Part shown: positions 43,783 to 53,141 of the stretch, piece after piece | Position numbering within the stretch: position 1 is the first letter of the stretch | How the letters are laid out: every line of letters begins with the position of its first letter | Source of the DNA: Sulfitobacter faviae | Lineage (GTDB): Bacteria > Pseudomonadota > Alphaproteobacteria > Rhodobacterales > Rhodobacteraceae | Reading direction: 5' to 3' | Assembly: GCF_029870955.1 (NCBI RefSeq) | Contig: NZ_PGFQ01000001.1 | Location: forward strand, 2,976,001 to 3,040,000 | DNA: 64,000 nucleotides | The notes under the pieces: model-generated | Seen by the model: only the letters and a program-made list of their open reading frames with translations | Told to the model about the DNA's origin: nothing | Database searches by the model: none | Position numbers and translations under genes: made by a program

Positions 43783-44825
43783 AGCAGCGCGCCGGAATAG
43801 GTGACGCCATTGCCAGTGGTGATGCGGCCAATCTCAATGGCGGCATGGCCATCCTCGGCAAAGGCGGCTTTGGCGGCCTCGACCTTATCGGGGGAGACAA
43901 CGGCGACCATGCCAATCCCGGCGTTGAAGGTCTTGAGCAACTCGGCCTCGGCCATGCCGCCTTGGGCAGCCAGCCATTTGAAGACCGGCGGCAATTCCCA
44001 TGCGTTCAGGTCGATCTCGGCGGCGAGGCCCACGGGCAGCACGCGCGGCAGGTTCTCGGTCAGGCCACCGCCGGTGATATGCGCAAGAGCCGAGACGGCA
44101 TCCGCGCGCAGAGCCGCCACAGCGCCTTTGACGTAGAGTTTCGTGGGGGTGAGCAGCGCATTGCCCAGATCACCTTCGCCCCATGGGCAATCGTCACCCC
44201 AGCCCAAACCGCTGCGCTCGACAATCTTCCGCACGAGGCTGTAGCCGTTGGAATGCACCCCGTCGCTCGGCAGACCCAAGAGCACGTCGCCCTCTTTCAC
44301 GTCCCGCGGCAGCTCGGTCCCGCGTTCCATCGCGCCGACCGAGAAACCAGCGAGATCGAAGTCGCCTGCGTGATACATGCCCGGCATTTCAGCCGTCTCG
44401 CCCCCGATCAAGGCACAACCGGAATCGGCGCAGCCCTTGGCGATGCCTTCGATGATCCGCGCGGCGCTGTCGAGCTCCAGTTTGCCGGTGGCGAAATAGT
44501 CGAGGAAGAAGAGCGGCTCGGCCCCCTGACAGACTAGATCGTTGACGCACATGGCGACCAGATCGATTCCGATACTGTCGACATTGCCGGTGTCGATCGC
44601 GATGCGCAGCTTGGTGCCCACACCGTCTGTCGCGGCGACCAGCACCGGATCGGTGAAGCCTGCGCCTTTGAGATCGAACAGCGCACCAAAGCCGCCGAGG
44701 CCGGACATGACACCGGGCCGCGCGGTGGATTTCGCCGCCGGTTTGATCCGCTCCACAAGCGCATTGCCTGCATCAATATCCACGCCTGCTTCGGCATAGG
44801 TGATTCCGTTGTCGGATTTCGTCAT
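43779..44825 (-). CDS. purM: Phosphoribosylformylglycinamidine cyclo-ligase
   Basis: AIR synthetase, ATP-dependent ring closure of FGAM. The 348-residue protein shows [42 protein letters not shown] and [14 protein letters not shown]. The ATG at 44825 is preferred because the G-rich ribosome binding site lies 8 nt upstream; another ATG at 44831 is too close to it. It is translationally coupled to purN. Confidence 0.96.
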   Translation of the reverse strand: MTKSDNGITYAEAGVDIDAGNALVERIKPAAKSTARPGVMSGLGGFGALFDLKGAGFTDPVLVAATDGVGTKLRIAIDTGNVDSIGIDLVAMCVNDLVCQGAEPLFFLDYFATGKLELDSAARIIEGIAKGCADSGCALIGGETAEMPGMYHAGDFDLAGFSVGAMERGTELPRDVKEGDVLLGLPSDGVHSNGYSLVRKIVERSGLGWGDDCPWGEGDLGNALLTPTKLYVKGAVAALRADAVSALAHITGGGLTENLPRVLPVGLAAEIDLNAWELPPVFKWLAAQGGMAEAELLKTFNAGIGMVAVVSPDKVEAAKAAFAEDGHAAIEIGRITTGNGVTYSGALL

Positions 44826-44912
44826 GGTCATGGCCCCCGGCGCGCATTTTCCCTTGCGCGCGGAGTTAGAGTATTGCGCCGCCCACTGCAATCATTTGGT
44901 GCAGCTAATGTC

Positions 44913-44941
44913 TTGACGCTCGGCCTGCGGCGTCATACCCA
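44913..44941 (+). promoter_or_regulatory. Candidate promoter of the CAU tRNA
   Basis: TTGACG (44913-44918) and TACCCA (44936-44941) are 17 nt apart, and the tRNA starts 12 nt after the -10 element. The -10 match is weak, as is common in Rhodobacterales. Confidence 0.4.
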
Positions 44942-44953
44942 AACGCTCATGGC

Positions 44954-45030
44954 GGGCCTGTAGCTCAATTGGTTAGAGCAGAGCGCTCATAACGCTTTGG
45001 TTGCGGGTTCAAGTCCTGCCGGGCCTACCA
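44954..45030 (+). tRNA. tRNA with CAU anticodon (probably Ile2, else elongator Met)
   Basis: A 77-nt tRNA with encoded CCA: starts GGGCCTGTAGCTCAATTGG and ends CGGGCCTACCA. The D arm, the anticodon arm with loop CTCATAA and the T arm GCGGGTTCAAGTCCTGC all fold. Anticodon is CAU. The TTCAAGTCC T loop and the CGCTTTGGTTGC region look more like lysidine-modified tRNA-Ile2 than elongator Met, and it lacks initiator features, but identity cannot be settled by the anticodon. Confidence 0.93.
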
Positions 45031-45057
45031 TACTTCCGCCCCCGCCTTTCGTGGCCT

Positions 45058-45507
45058 TCACCGTTTGGCGCTGACGTGCCAGTTCACCTGCATCTCAACC
45101 ACCGTCTCACCCGCCTCGTTCTGGATGTCGACCGCCACGTCAAAGGCGACTTTTCCGTCTTCTTGCAGCGCGCTCAACAGGTCGGCCCCGGGGCGCGAGG
45201 TTTTGGCATAGGCGGTCAGCGTGCCTTCGGCGATCTTATTGAAGGTGATCTGCCCCATGGCCGCCACGGGGCGCATGTCCATGATCACCGGCGCAATAGC
45301 CCCGGCCATGGCGGCCCCCGATGCGGCTTCGCCCAGCGTGAACATTGCGCCCGCGTGCTGCGTGCCGATGTGGTTCGAGGTCTCATGCCGCTGCACCAAT
45401 TCGGCGCTGGCGGTGCCGTCTCCGATCTCAAGCAGTTTCACCCCGACATGGGCGGCAAAGGGCACGGCCGTGTCGAGATGGGCTTTGATCATGTCATAGG
45501 GGGTCAT
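45058..45507 (-). CDS. Hotdog-fold thioesterase-like protein (DUF4442/PaaI type)
   Basis: A 149-residue single hotdog domain. The helix-strand segment NHIGTQHAGAMFTLGEAASGAAM holds the family's HxGxx(T) pattern with a likely catalytic Asn/His/Glu set. The ATG at 45507 (MTPYDMIKAHLDTAVPFAAH) fits the domain better than the open frame to 45567. It probably hydrolyses an acyl-CoA, but the substrate is unknown. Confidence 0.83.
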   Translation of the reverse strand: MTPYDMIKAHLDTAVPFAAHVGVKLLEIGDGTASAELVQRHETSNHIGTQHAGAMFTLGEAASGAAMAGAIAPVIMDMRPVAAMGQITFNKIAEGTLTAYAKTSRPGADLLSALQEDGKVAFDVAVDIQNEAGETVVEMQVNWHVSAKR

Positions 45508-45576
45508 CGCTGCGCTCCGTATTAGGGTCACCTCACTGTGGCAAAGACGGGCGCGTCGCACAATCATGCCGCCGGG

Positions 45577-46898
45577 TCACCGCGCGATGACGATATCGGC
45601 GCGCAGCCCGCCAAGGCGGTCCGATTCCCCAAGCCGCAGCACCCCGCCATGGGCGCGGGCGATGTCGGAGGCGATGGCAAGGCCAAGCCCCACGCCGCCG
45701 CCCTTGTCCTGATTGCGCGCAGGATCAAGCCGCGAGAAGGGCCGCGTCGCCTCGTCCCGCCGCGCTTCTGGGATGCCGGGGCCGTCGTCTTCGACCCGGA
45801 TGCGCAGGGTGCGATCACTCAGCATGACCGAGACTTCGGCCTGCGTGCCATAGCGCACGGCGTTGGAGATCAGATTGTCCACCGCCCGGCGCATCGCCAC
45901 TTTGCGGAGCTTCACGATCCCCTCGCCTGCGCCCTCGGGCGGCAGCAGCGTGACCCTGCGCCCGGCCCGCTGCGCGTCTTCGACGATGGCGCTGACGAAA
46001 CCATGCGGGGCCACCTCTTCGGGCTCGCCCTCGGCGGCGCCCTTGGCGAAGTTCAGGAATTCGTCCAGCATCCGCTGCATATCATCGACATCGGCCAGCA
46101 GCGGGGCTGCGTCCTCCTCGTCGATCATCGACAGGCCGAGGCGCATGCGGGTCAGCGGCGTGCGCAGGTCGTGGCTCACGCCTGAGAGCATCAGCGTGCG
46201 CTGCTCGATCTGCCGCTCGATCCGGGCGCGCATGTCGACAAAAGCATTGCCCGCCGCACGGACTTCGATGGCGCCGGTGGGGGTATAAGGCTCATGCCGC
46301 CCCGGCCAAAGGCCTCCGCCGCGCGGGCCAGACGTTTGATCGGGCGCAGCTGATTGCGCAGATAGATCGTAGCGATATAGCTCAAAAGTACGCCGAAAAA
46401 CACGGTGTAGACGAAAAGCTGATGCGGGTTCGAGGCCGAGATGCGCCGCCGCTCGAACTGGATGCGCAGCGGTCCGTGCACGCTTTCTATATAGAGCACG
46501 ACGAAATCGTCATCGCTGAGGTCCACCGCTTCGATCCCGTCCATCTTGCTGCGCAGCCGCGGGATGAGCACGCGGCCCGAATAATCGTACCACAGCATGC
46601 TGTCTTCTTCGGGCAGCGGACGGTTGGCAGGGGTCACCACGAAATCAAGCGGACCCGCCCGCGCCTCAACCGCCGTGGGCACGGATTGCGCATCGGGGGC
46701 CGTGCCGACCGCCAGCATGACCAGTTCCAGTTCCCGCAGGACCGTATCGGTCATCTGGCCGGTGACACCTTCGAAATGTCTCTGCGCAAAGATCACCACG
46801 ACGACCAACTGCAAAAACACCACTGGTAACAGCAGGATCAGCGCGGCGCGTCCATAGATGCCGCGCGGCACATATCGTTTGAGCCAGGCAAAATTCAT
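45577..46898 (-). CDS. EnvZ-like sensor histidine kinase (one frameshift in the sequence)
   Basis: Membrane kinase of 440 residues after repair. Helix 1 (residues ~17-40), a periplasmic domain to ~residue 165, helix 2 (FVYTVFFGVLLSYIATIYL), HAMP, HisKA (GVSHDLRTPLTRMRLGLS) and ATPase domain (NLISNAVRYG, DDGPGIPEARR, GVGLGLAIASDIA). The break in CCCC at 46300-46303 lies in the HAMP region; one extra base reads EAFGRGRHEPYTPTGAIEVRAAG. No response-regulator gene is adjacent on the right, where an MBL hydrolase lies divergently. Osmosensing cannot be assumed. Confidence 0.88.
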
Positions 46899-46942
46899 GG
46901 CTAGACCTTAGCCAGCCCCCTGCCCCAGCGAAAGGTGAATCC

Positions 46943-47856
46943 ATGCTGCCGCCCGACAACTTCGACCCCGAGATTGGCCTCGCCGAAACCTTGGAACCCG
47001 GGCTGCGGCGGATCGTGGCGCCCAACCCCTCGCCGATGACCTATCGCGGCACCAATACCTATCTTTTGGGCGAGACTGATGTGGCGGTGATCGACCCCGG
47101 CCCCGACAGCCCCGCACATCTTGAGGCGATCCTCTCCGCGATCCAGCCCGGGCAGCGGATCAGCCATATCATCGTGACCCATACGCATCTGGATCACTCC
47201 CCCCTTGCCCGACCGCTGGCCGCGCGTACGGGGGCCGAGGTCTGGGCCTTTGGTGAGGCCACGGCGGGCCGTTCGGCGGTGATGCAGGGGCTGGCCGAGG
47301 CGGGGCTGATGGGCGGCGGCGAAGGTGTGGACCACCGCTTTCGCCCCGATCACACTTTGGCCGATGGGGAGCTGCTGAAGGCAGACGGCTGGACGCTGGA
47401 AGTGCTGCACACGCCGGGCCATATCGGCAATCACGTCAGCCTCGCTTGGGGGGATGCCTGTCTGACCGCGGATCACGTCATGGGCTGGGCGACCTCCCTC
47501 GTCTCGCCCCCGATGGGGATTTGACCGATTTCATGGCCTCTTGTGAAAAGCTGGGCGCGCGGCAATGGCGGGTGTTCTACCCCGGTCACGGCGCCCCGGT
47601 GAGCGATCCCAACGCGCGGCTCGACTGGTTGGTCGCGCATCGTCGCGCGCGGGAGATGTCGATCCTCGACGCGCTGGCTGCCGGGCCAGCGACGGCGGAG
47701 GACCTCGCCCGCGCCATCTATACCGAAACGCCTGCCGCGCTTTTGGGGGCGGCCACCCGAAACGTGCTGGCGCATCTGGTCGATCTGACAGGCCGGGGGC
47801 GCGTGGCCCCAGAGGGCACCTTGCAGGCAGAGGCGCGTTTCAGTCTCAACTCATAG
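46943..47856 (+). CDS. MBL-fold metallohydrolase (one frameshift in the sequence)
   Basis: Metallo-beta-lactamase fold protein, 304 residues after repair. Metal motif THTHLDHSPL (HxHxDH) with further ligands in LHTPGHIGNHVSLAW, LTADHVMGW and FYPGHGAPV. The C-terminal part (residues ~215-304) is the winged-helix extension of the LACTB2-like group. The break in CCCCC at 47507-47511 is repaired by one base, joining SLVSPP to DGDLTDFMASC. Related human LACTB2 is an endoribonuclease; the bacterial substrate is unknown. Confidence 0.88.
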
Positions 47857-48001
47857 GGGAATGCGGGCCTTTCCGTCGCAAAATCGCAACAAATGCCCCA
47901 TTCTGGGCGCAATCTGGCCCCTTTATGGACCCGAACCGCGCCCAAGCTGGTTGCGGGGGTGAGAGACATCAAACCCCAGCGAGCAGCAAAGGAGCTACCC
48001 G

Positions 48002-48124
48002 ATGGCCCGACTTGACAGAACGCCGCAACCGCAGAAACCAAAGCCTGCGCCGAAGCCGAACGGCACCTCGGCCCAACCGCCGCAGCGCCCTACGCCGCTG
48101 ATTACCGACTACGCCAGTCTTTGA
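48002..48124 (+). CDS. Proline-rich 40-residue small protein
   Basis: ATG at 48002 follows a strong ribosome binding site (AAAGGAG, 7-nt spacing). The product is 40 residues, Pro/Lys/Gln-rich (MARLDRTPQPQKPKPAPKPN...) with a hydrophobic end (TPLITDYASL). No family recognised. The good ribosome binding site and the unusual composition support a real gene, but conservation has not been tested. Confidence 0.5.
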   Translation: MARLDRTPQPQKPKPAPKPNGTSAQPPQRPTPLITDYASL

Positions 48125-48219
48125 ACGGCGCTCCCCGCGCACCGGATGGGGCCGGTGGATGGGGGAACTTTGGGGCCGGACCATGCGTTTGCCGGCTAGA
48201 GCAACACGCAAGGAAAGAT

Positions 48220-48642
48220 ATGAAACCCCATACCCCCTCTCACGAGGCTGACCTCGCCCGTCTGCGCCGTTTGGCCGTCAGCATGGACAGCGCCTATAAG
48301 CTGCCGATCGTCGGCGTGCGGATGGGATGGGATTCGATTCTGGGCCTCGTGCCGGTGGTGGGCGATACGCTCGCCCTTCTGCCCGCAGCCTATATTTTGA
48401 AAGAATCGCACCGTATGGGCGCGCCGAAAAGTGTGCTGGCGAAAATGCTGGTGAACACCGGGGTCGACTATGTGATCGGCTCCGTCCCGCTGGTCGGTGA
48501 CCTCTTCGATATCGGTTGGAAGTCGAAGCTGCGCAACGTCGACTTGCTGGAGCGTCACCTGAAAGACCAGGCTGCTAAAGCCCCGCCGATGGGCAATGTC
48601 GAAGGGCGCATGTCCTCACACCACCCGACGCTCAACAACTGA
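48220..48642 (+). CDS. DUF4112 membrane-associated protein
   Basis: A 140-residue protein with the two symmetrical DUF4112 hydrophobic motifs, DSILGLVPVVGDTLALLPAAYIL and DYVIGSVPLVGDLFDIGWKSKLRN, each a re-entrant-looking hydrophobic segment ending in GD. ATG at 48220 follows AAGGAAAG. Function unknown. It converges on ndk. Confidence 0.86.
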   Translation: MKPHTPSHEADLARLRRLAVSMDSAYKLPIVGVRMGWDSILGLVPVVGDTLALLPAAYILKESHRMGAPKSVLAKMLVNTGVDYVIGSVPLVGDLFDIGWKSKLRNVDLLERHLKDQAAKAPPMGNVEGRMSSHHPTLNN

Positions 48643-48653
48643 TTGCCAAAGAA

Positions 48654-48679
48654 AAAGGGCCGCCCCAAGGCGACCCTTT
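48654..48679. terminator. Terminator hairpin between DUF4112 and ndk
   Basis: AAAGGG-C-CGCC pairs with GGCG-A-CCCTTT (one internal mismatch) around CCAA, with A and T runs outside. It is placed between convergent genes. Confidence 0.6.
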
Positions 48680-48703
48680 CAGTCTTTCCGAAGAACGGGT
48701 GGC

Positions 48704-49126
48704 TTAGCCGACCAGCTCCAGACCGGAGAAGAAGTATGCGATCTCAACCGCTGCGGTTTCCGGCGCGTCGGAACCGTGGACGGAGTTTTCGCCAACGCTT
48801 TCAGCGAATTCTGCGCGGATGGTGCCCTCTGCCGCATCGGCAGGGTTGGTCGCGCCCATCACTTCGCGGTTCTTCGCGATGGCGTTTTCACCTTCGAGAA
48901 CCTGAGCTACGATCGGCGCGGAAGCCATGAACTCGCACAGTTCGTCGTAGAAGGGACGCTCAGCGTGCACCTTGTAGAACTCGCCCGCCTGCGCTTTGGT
49001 CAGGTGGATGCGCTTTTGTGCGACAACGCGCAGGCCCGCGTCTTCGAATTTCTTGACGATGGCACCGGTCAGGTTGCGGCGGGTTGCGTCGGGCTTGATG
49101 ATCGAGAAGGTGCGTTCGAGGGCCAT
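48704..49126 (-). CDS. ndk: Nucleoside diphosphate kinase
   Basis: A 140-residue enzyme exchanging gamma-phosphates between nucleoside di- and triphosphates. Catalytic His is in [12 protein letters not shown]; the N-terminus [18 protein letters not shown] and [19 protein letters not shown] are typical. ATG at 49126; the longer open frame to 49255 runs into the divergent ABC-F gene and is rejected. Confidence 0.97.
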   Translation of the reverse strand: MALERTFSIIKPDATRRNLTGAIVKKFEDAGLRVVAQKRIHLTKAQAGEFYKVHAERPFYDELCEFMASAPIVAQVLEGENAIAKNREVMGATNPADAAEGTIRAEFAESVGENSVHGSDAPETAAVEIAYFFSGLELVG

Positions 49127-49232
49127 TGGCTGTACTCCATAGCGGGTGTTGATTTGCGCGCTCCCTAGCATGGGGTCTGGCCCATGAAAAGCCGTGATTG
49201 ACCTTCGGCCCCGCTTGCTCCAAACGGCTTTC

Positions 49233-51095
49233 ATGTTACGCATTTCAGAAATCAACTACTCCGTCGAAGGCCGCCTGCTGTTCGAGGAAGCCTCCGCCGT
49301 GATCCCCGAGGGGCATAAGGTCGGCATCGTCGGGCGCAACGGCGCGGGCAAGACGACGCTGTTCAAAATAATCCGTGGTGAGCTGTCACTCGACAGCGGT
49401 GATATCTCTTTGCCCTCCCGCGCCAAGATCGGCGGTGTGGCACAAGAGGTGCCCTCGTCAGAGACCTCGCTCATCGACACGGTGCTGGAGGCCGACATTG
49501 AACGTGCCCGGTTGATGAAAGAGAGCGAGACCGCCGAAGACCCCGCCCGCATCGCGGACATCCAGACCCGTCTGGCCGATATCGACGCTTGGTCCGCCGA
49601 AGGCCGCGCGGCGTCGATCCTCAAGGGGCTTGGTTTCGACGACGAAGAACAGCAGATGCCCTGCTCCGCCTTCTCCGGCGGCTGGCGGATGCGCGTGGCG
49701 CTGGCCGCCGTGCTCTTTGCCCAGCCCGATCTGCTGCTTTTGGACGAGCCGACCAACTACCTCGACCTTGAAGGCGCGCTCTGGCTGGAAAGCTATCTGG
49801 CGAAATATCCCCATACGGTGCTGATCATCAGCCACGACCGCGGCCTGTTGAACCGCGCCGTGGGCGGCATCCTGCACCTCGAAGACCGCAAGCTGACCTA
49901 TTACCAAGGCCCCTACGACCAATTCGCCCGCCAGCGCGCCGAGAAACGCGCGCTGCAGGCGGCGATGGCCAAGAAACAGCAGGCCCGGCGGGACCATATG
50001 CAGGCCTTCGTCGACCGTTTCAAGGCCAAGGCCAGCAAGGCCAAGCAGGCGCAATCGCGTCTGAAGATGATCGAGAAGATGGACATGATCACCGCACCCG
50101 AGGACGTGGCGCGCAAGGTCTTCACCTTCCCCGAGCCCGAGGAACTCTCGCCGCCGATCATCAATATCGAGAACGGCGCGGTCGGTTATACTGACGACAT
50201 CCCGGTTCTCACGCGGTTGAATCTGCGGATCGACCAAGACGACCGCATCGCCCTTCTGGGCAAGAACGGTCAGGGCAAATCGACGCTGGCGAAACTCCTG
50301 TCGGACCGCTTGCCGCTGATGGCGGGGCGGCAGGTCAATTCCTCCAAGTTGCGCGTGGGTTTCTTCGCCCAGCATCAGGTGGACGAATTGATTGTCGAGG
50401 AAACCCCGCTGCAACACATGATCGCCGCCCGCCCCGGCGTGTTGCAATCGAAGCTGCGCGCGCAGCTTGCGGGCTTCGGCCTTGGCCCCGAACAGGCCGA
50501 GACCGAGGTCGGGCGGCTTTCGGGCGGCCAGAAGGCGCGTCTTTCGCTGCTCTTGGCAACGCTCCATGCGCCGCATCTGCTGATCCTCGACGAGCCGACC
50601 AACCACCTCGACATCGAAAGCCGCGAAGCACTGGTGGAAGCGCTGACGCGCTATTCGGGCGCGGTGATCCTCGTCAGCCACGACATGCACCTGCTGTCGT
50701 TGGTGGCCGATCGGCTGTGGCTGGTGTCGAAAGGCACGGTCAAACCCTATGAGGAAGACCTCGAAGCCTATCGCAAAATGCTGCTGACGCCGGAAAAGCC
50801 GGTCAGCAAGAACCCCGCCAAGCCGAAAGAATCCCCCAAGCCCAAACGCGCCAGCCGCGATGAGGTGTTGGCCCTGCGCAGCGAGGTCCGCAAGGCCGAA
50901 GCGCGGATGGAAAAGATCAACGAGATGCGCGACAAGCTCGCCAAGAAACTCGCCGATCCCGCGCTTTACGAGGACGCCAAAACCGGTGAGCTTGAGGTCT
51001 GGAACAAGAAATACGCCGAGGTGATGGAGGCGCTGGACCGCGCGGAATCGCTTTGGATGGGCGCACAGGAAAAGCTGGAGAAGGCCACTGCCTGA
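49233..51095 (+). CDS. ABC-F family ATPase (Uup/YheS-like)
   Basis: Soluble tandem ATPase of 620 residues acting on ribosomes or translation in this family. First domain: Walker [10 protein letters not shown], signature SGGWRMR, Walker [14 protein letters not shown]. Linker: long helical [17 protein letters not shown]. Second domain: Walker [10 protein letters not shown], signature [10 protein letters not shown], Walker [14 protein letters not shown]. The C-terminal ~90 residues form a basic coiled coil ([19 protein letters not shown]). ATG at 49233 ([14 protein letters not shown]). Divergent from ndk by 106 nt. Confidence 0.95.
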   Translation: MLRISEINYSVEGRLLFEEASAVIPEGHKVGIVGRNGAGKTTLFKIIRGELSLDSGDISLPSRAKIGGVAQEVPSSETSLIDTVLEADIERARLMKESETAEDPARIADIQTRLADIDAWSAEGRAASILKGLGFDDEEQQMPCSAFSGGWRMRVALAAVLFAQPDLLLLDEPTNYLDLEGALWLESYLAKYPHTVLIISHDRGLLNRAVGGILHLEDRKLTYYQGPYDQFARQRAEKRALQAAMAKKQQARRDHMQAFVDRFKAKASKAKQAQSRLKMIEKMDMITAPEDVARKVFTFPEPEELSPPIINIENGAVGYTDDIPVLTRLNLRIDQDDRIALLGKNGQGKSTLAKLLSDRLPLMAGRQVNSSKLRVGFFAQHQVDELIVEETPLQHMIAARPGVLQSKLRAQLAGFGLGPEQAETEVGRLSGGQKARLSLLLATLHAPHLLILDEPTNHLDIESREALVEALTRYSGAVILVSHDMHLLSLVADRLWLVSKGTVKPYEEDLEAYRKMLLTPEKPVSKNPAKPKESPKPKRASRDEVLALRSEVRKAEARMEKINEMRDKLAKKLADPALYEDAKTGELEVWNKKYAEVMEALDRAESLWMGAQEKLEKATA

Positions 51096-51186
51096 CCCGT
51101 AAGCGTTCACTTTATCGCATCGCAGGGGTCGCCTCAGGGGCGGCCCTCGTGCATTCTGGCAAGAAGCCCCGCGCCAAGGAAGTCCC

Positions 51187-51825
51187 ATGACCCTCGACAC
51201 CGCCTATATGATCACCGCCCTCGTCACGATGTTCGTGGTGATCGACCCCATCGCCATCGCGCCGGTCTTCCTCGCGCTTACCCGCGGGATGAGCAACGCA
51301 GAGCGGCGCAAGATCGCATGGCGCGCAGTGGGCGTGGCCGGGTTGGTGCTGCTGATCTTTGCCGCTTTCGGCGAAGCGGTGCTTGGCTTCATCGGCATCT
51401 CCATGCCCGCTTTCCGCGTGGCGGGCGGCATCTTGTTGTTCATCACCGCGCTCGACATGCTCTTCGACCGCCGCACCAAACGGCGCGAGGATCGCGCGGA
51501 TGAAGACGACCACGACGATCCGTCGGTCTTCCCCATGGCCATTCCTTTGATTGCGGGCCCCGGCTCCATCGCCTCGGTCATCCTGCTGACGGGGGAAAAA
51601 CCGGGCGGCGAAGGGCTGTTGACCATTATCGTGATCACCGCGCTGACACTGGTGGTCATGGCGCTGACCATGCAGGTCAGCGGCGCGCTTGAGCGGGCGA
51701 TGGGCAAGACGGGCATCAACATCGTGACCCGCCTGCTCGGCATGTTGCTGGCGGCGCTCTCGGTGCAATTCGTGCTCGACGGCTTGGCGGCCTTTGGCTT
51801 TGGCCCCGGCCCCACGTCCGGCTGA
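51187..51825 (+). CDS. MarC (UPF0056) family membrane protein
   Basis: Six-helix inner-membrane protein, 212 residues. Hallmarks are MFVVIDPIAIAPVFLALT and AIPLIAGPGSIASVILL, the two half-sites that contain D-P and G-P-G-x-I. A charged cytoplasmic loop (DRRTKRREDRADEDDHDD) lies between. The family was once linked to multiple antibiotic resistance but its substrate is not established. Confidence 0.92.
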   Translation: MTLDTAYMITALVTMFVVIDPIAIAPVFLALTRGMSNAERRKIAWRAVGVAGLVLLIFAAFGEAVLGFIGISMPAFRVAGGILLFITALDMLFDRRTKRREDRADEDDHDDPSVFPMAIPLIAGPGSIASVILLTGEKPGGEGLLTIIVITALTLVVMALTMQVSGALERAMGKTGINIVTRLLGMLLAALSVQFVLDGLAAFGFGPGPTSG

Positions 51826-51868
51826 CATTTCCGCGCGGCCTTCCTATATGAGATCTAAGGGGGCGTTC

Positions 51869-52450
51869 ATGGCCGAAATCGACACAGCACATCTGATCTA
51901 TCTCATCGTTCTACTGGCGATGGTGGCGGGCTGGTTCTTCATGCACAGCCGCCCCAATATGAACAAAACCTTGCAACAGGCGGCGGTCTGGGGGCTGATC
52001 TTTACCGGTGCCGCGGCGGGCGTCGGCCTGTGGCAAGACATCACCCGCGACAGCGCCCGCCAACATCTCACCATCAGCGAAGAGGGTGACATCGTCCTGC
52101 CCCGCGGGCGCGATGGGCACTACTACCTGACGGCCCAGATCAACGGCGCGCCGGTGCGCTTCGTCGTTGATACGGGCGCATCCGATATCGTTCTTACCAA
52201 ATCCGACGCGGGGCGCATCGGCATCGACCCCGAGGGGCTGGATTACCTCGGCCGCGCGGGCACCGCCAATGGCGAGACGCGCACCGCCTTCGTGCGCCTC
52301 GATGAGGTGGTGGTGGGCCATGCGGTCGATCACAACGTCCCCGCGGTGGTGAATGACGGGATCATGTCGCAATCGCTTTTGGGCATGGGCTACCTGCAAC
52401 GCTGGGGCCGGATCGAGATCAGCGGCGGGGAGCTGCGCCTAAGCCGCTGA
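51869..52450 (+). CDS. Membrane-anchored retropepsin-like aspartic protease (TIGR02281 type)
   Basis: A 193-residue protein with two N-terminal membrane helices (HLIYLIVLLAMVAGWFFM and QAAVWGLIFTGAAAGVGLW) and a single pepsin-like half domain carrying FVVDTGASDIVLT (catalytic Asp) and LLGMGYLQRWGRIEIS. It should act as a homodimer, in the periplasm. Start at ATG 51869; a second ATG at 51848 is possible. Follows marC by 43 nt. Natural substrates unknown. Confidence 0.88.
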   Translation: MAEIDTAHLIYLIVLLAMVAGWFFMHSRPNMNKTLQQAAVWGLIFTGAAAGVGLWQDITRDSARQHLTISEEGDIVLPRGRDGHYYLTAQINGAPVRFVVDTGASDIVLTKSDAGRIGIDPEGLDYLGRAGTANGETRTAFVRLDEVVVGHAVDHNVPAVVNDGIMSQSLLGMGYLQRWGRIEISGGELRLSR

Positions 52451-52603
52451 CGGAATAGGGCAAGACCTTGCCGGAAATACGCGGGAAAACATCAAATACG
52501 CCGCGAAATAACGCCGCATTCGCCGTGAATTGAACAGGTTTCCGCCCTTTTGAGCGGATATCTGCAGGGCACAACTGTACCTAATTTTGGAGAAAGTGCT
52601 GCT

Positions 52604-53089
52604 ATGCTGATGAACATTTTTGGTGGGTCATCCTCCTACCAACAAAGCAACAAACCCGCTAAGGCGGAGAAGACTGAAAAGCCGCAGGAAGCCGAGAAAG
52701 CCAAGGACAAGCCATCTCAGGCGCAGGCAAAACCTGCCACTGACGGGCAGAACGCGCAGAACAGCGCGGCGGCGCAGGAGGCATCCAAACCTCAAGCCGT
52801 GCAAGCGCCTGCCAAGACCGAAACGGTGCAAGCCGTGGCGCAGGCTACACCGGTCGAGACGGCCCAAAAGGCCAGTAGCGCGGATGACGAGGCCTTTGCC
52901 CGCGCTGCAGCACAACGCAGCGTCGACAGCCAGCGCACCCGCGCCCTGCTGGACACGATCGCGCCGGTGAACAACAGCGCGGTCGAAGCGGCCAAATCCT
53001 ATGTCAGCAAGGTCGAACCCGCAGCGCCTGAGGCCGAGGCGAGCAAATCCTCCGCTGCCGCGAAACCCGCGCTCGACAAAGCGGCCTGA
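52604..53089 (+). CDS. Low-complexity Ala/Lys/Gln/Pro-rich protein of unknown function
   Basis: A 161-residue protein beginning MLMNIFGGSSSYQQ, then a long disordered region (KAEKTEKPQEAEKAKDKPSQ...; QAVQAPAKTETVQAVAQATP) and a more helical C-terminal part (AFARAAAQRSVDSQRTRALL). GGAG lies 10 nt before ATG 52604; the open frame from 52550 is rejected. No signal peptide is clear. Composition and codon use match the neighbouring coding regions. No family recognised. Confidence 0.68.
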   Translation: MLMNIFGGSSSYQQSNKPAKAEKTEKPQEAEKAKDKPSQAQAKPATDGQNAQNSAAAQEASKPQAVQAPAKTETVQAVAQATPVETAQKASSADDEAFARAAAQRSVDSQRTRALLDTIAPVNNSAVEAAKSYVSKVEPAAPEAEASKSSAAAKPALDKAA

Positions 53090-53141
53090 TCCGCGTCCAG
53101 GGGCGGCGGGCTTTCGGCCCCTGCCCCTGCACTGCCGTCCT

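Noticed and set aside
49458-51200. A 580-codon open frame on the minus strand opposite the ABC-F gene
   Set aside because: Antisense shadow: no motifs, and the plus strand has two complete ATPase domains in frame.
53099-53128. GC-rich inverted repeat between the low-complexity gene and holC
   Set aside because: AGGGGC and GCCCCT enclose an 18-nt loop without a T run; too weak to call a terminator.
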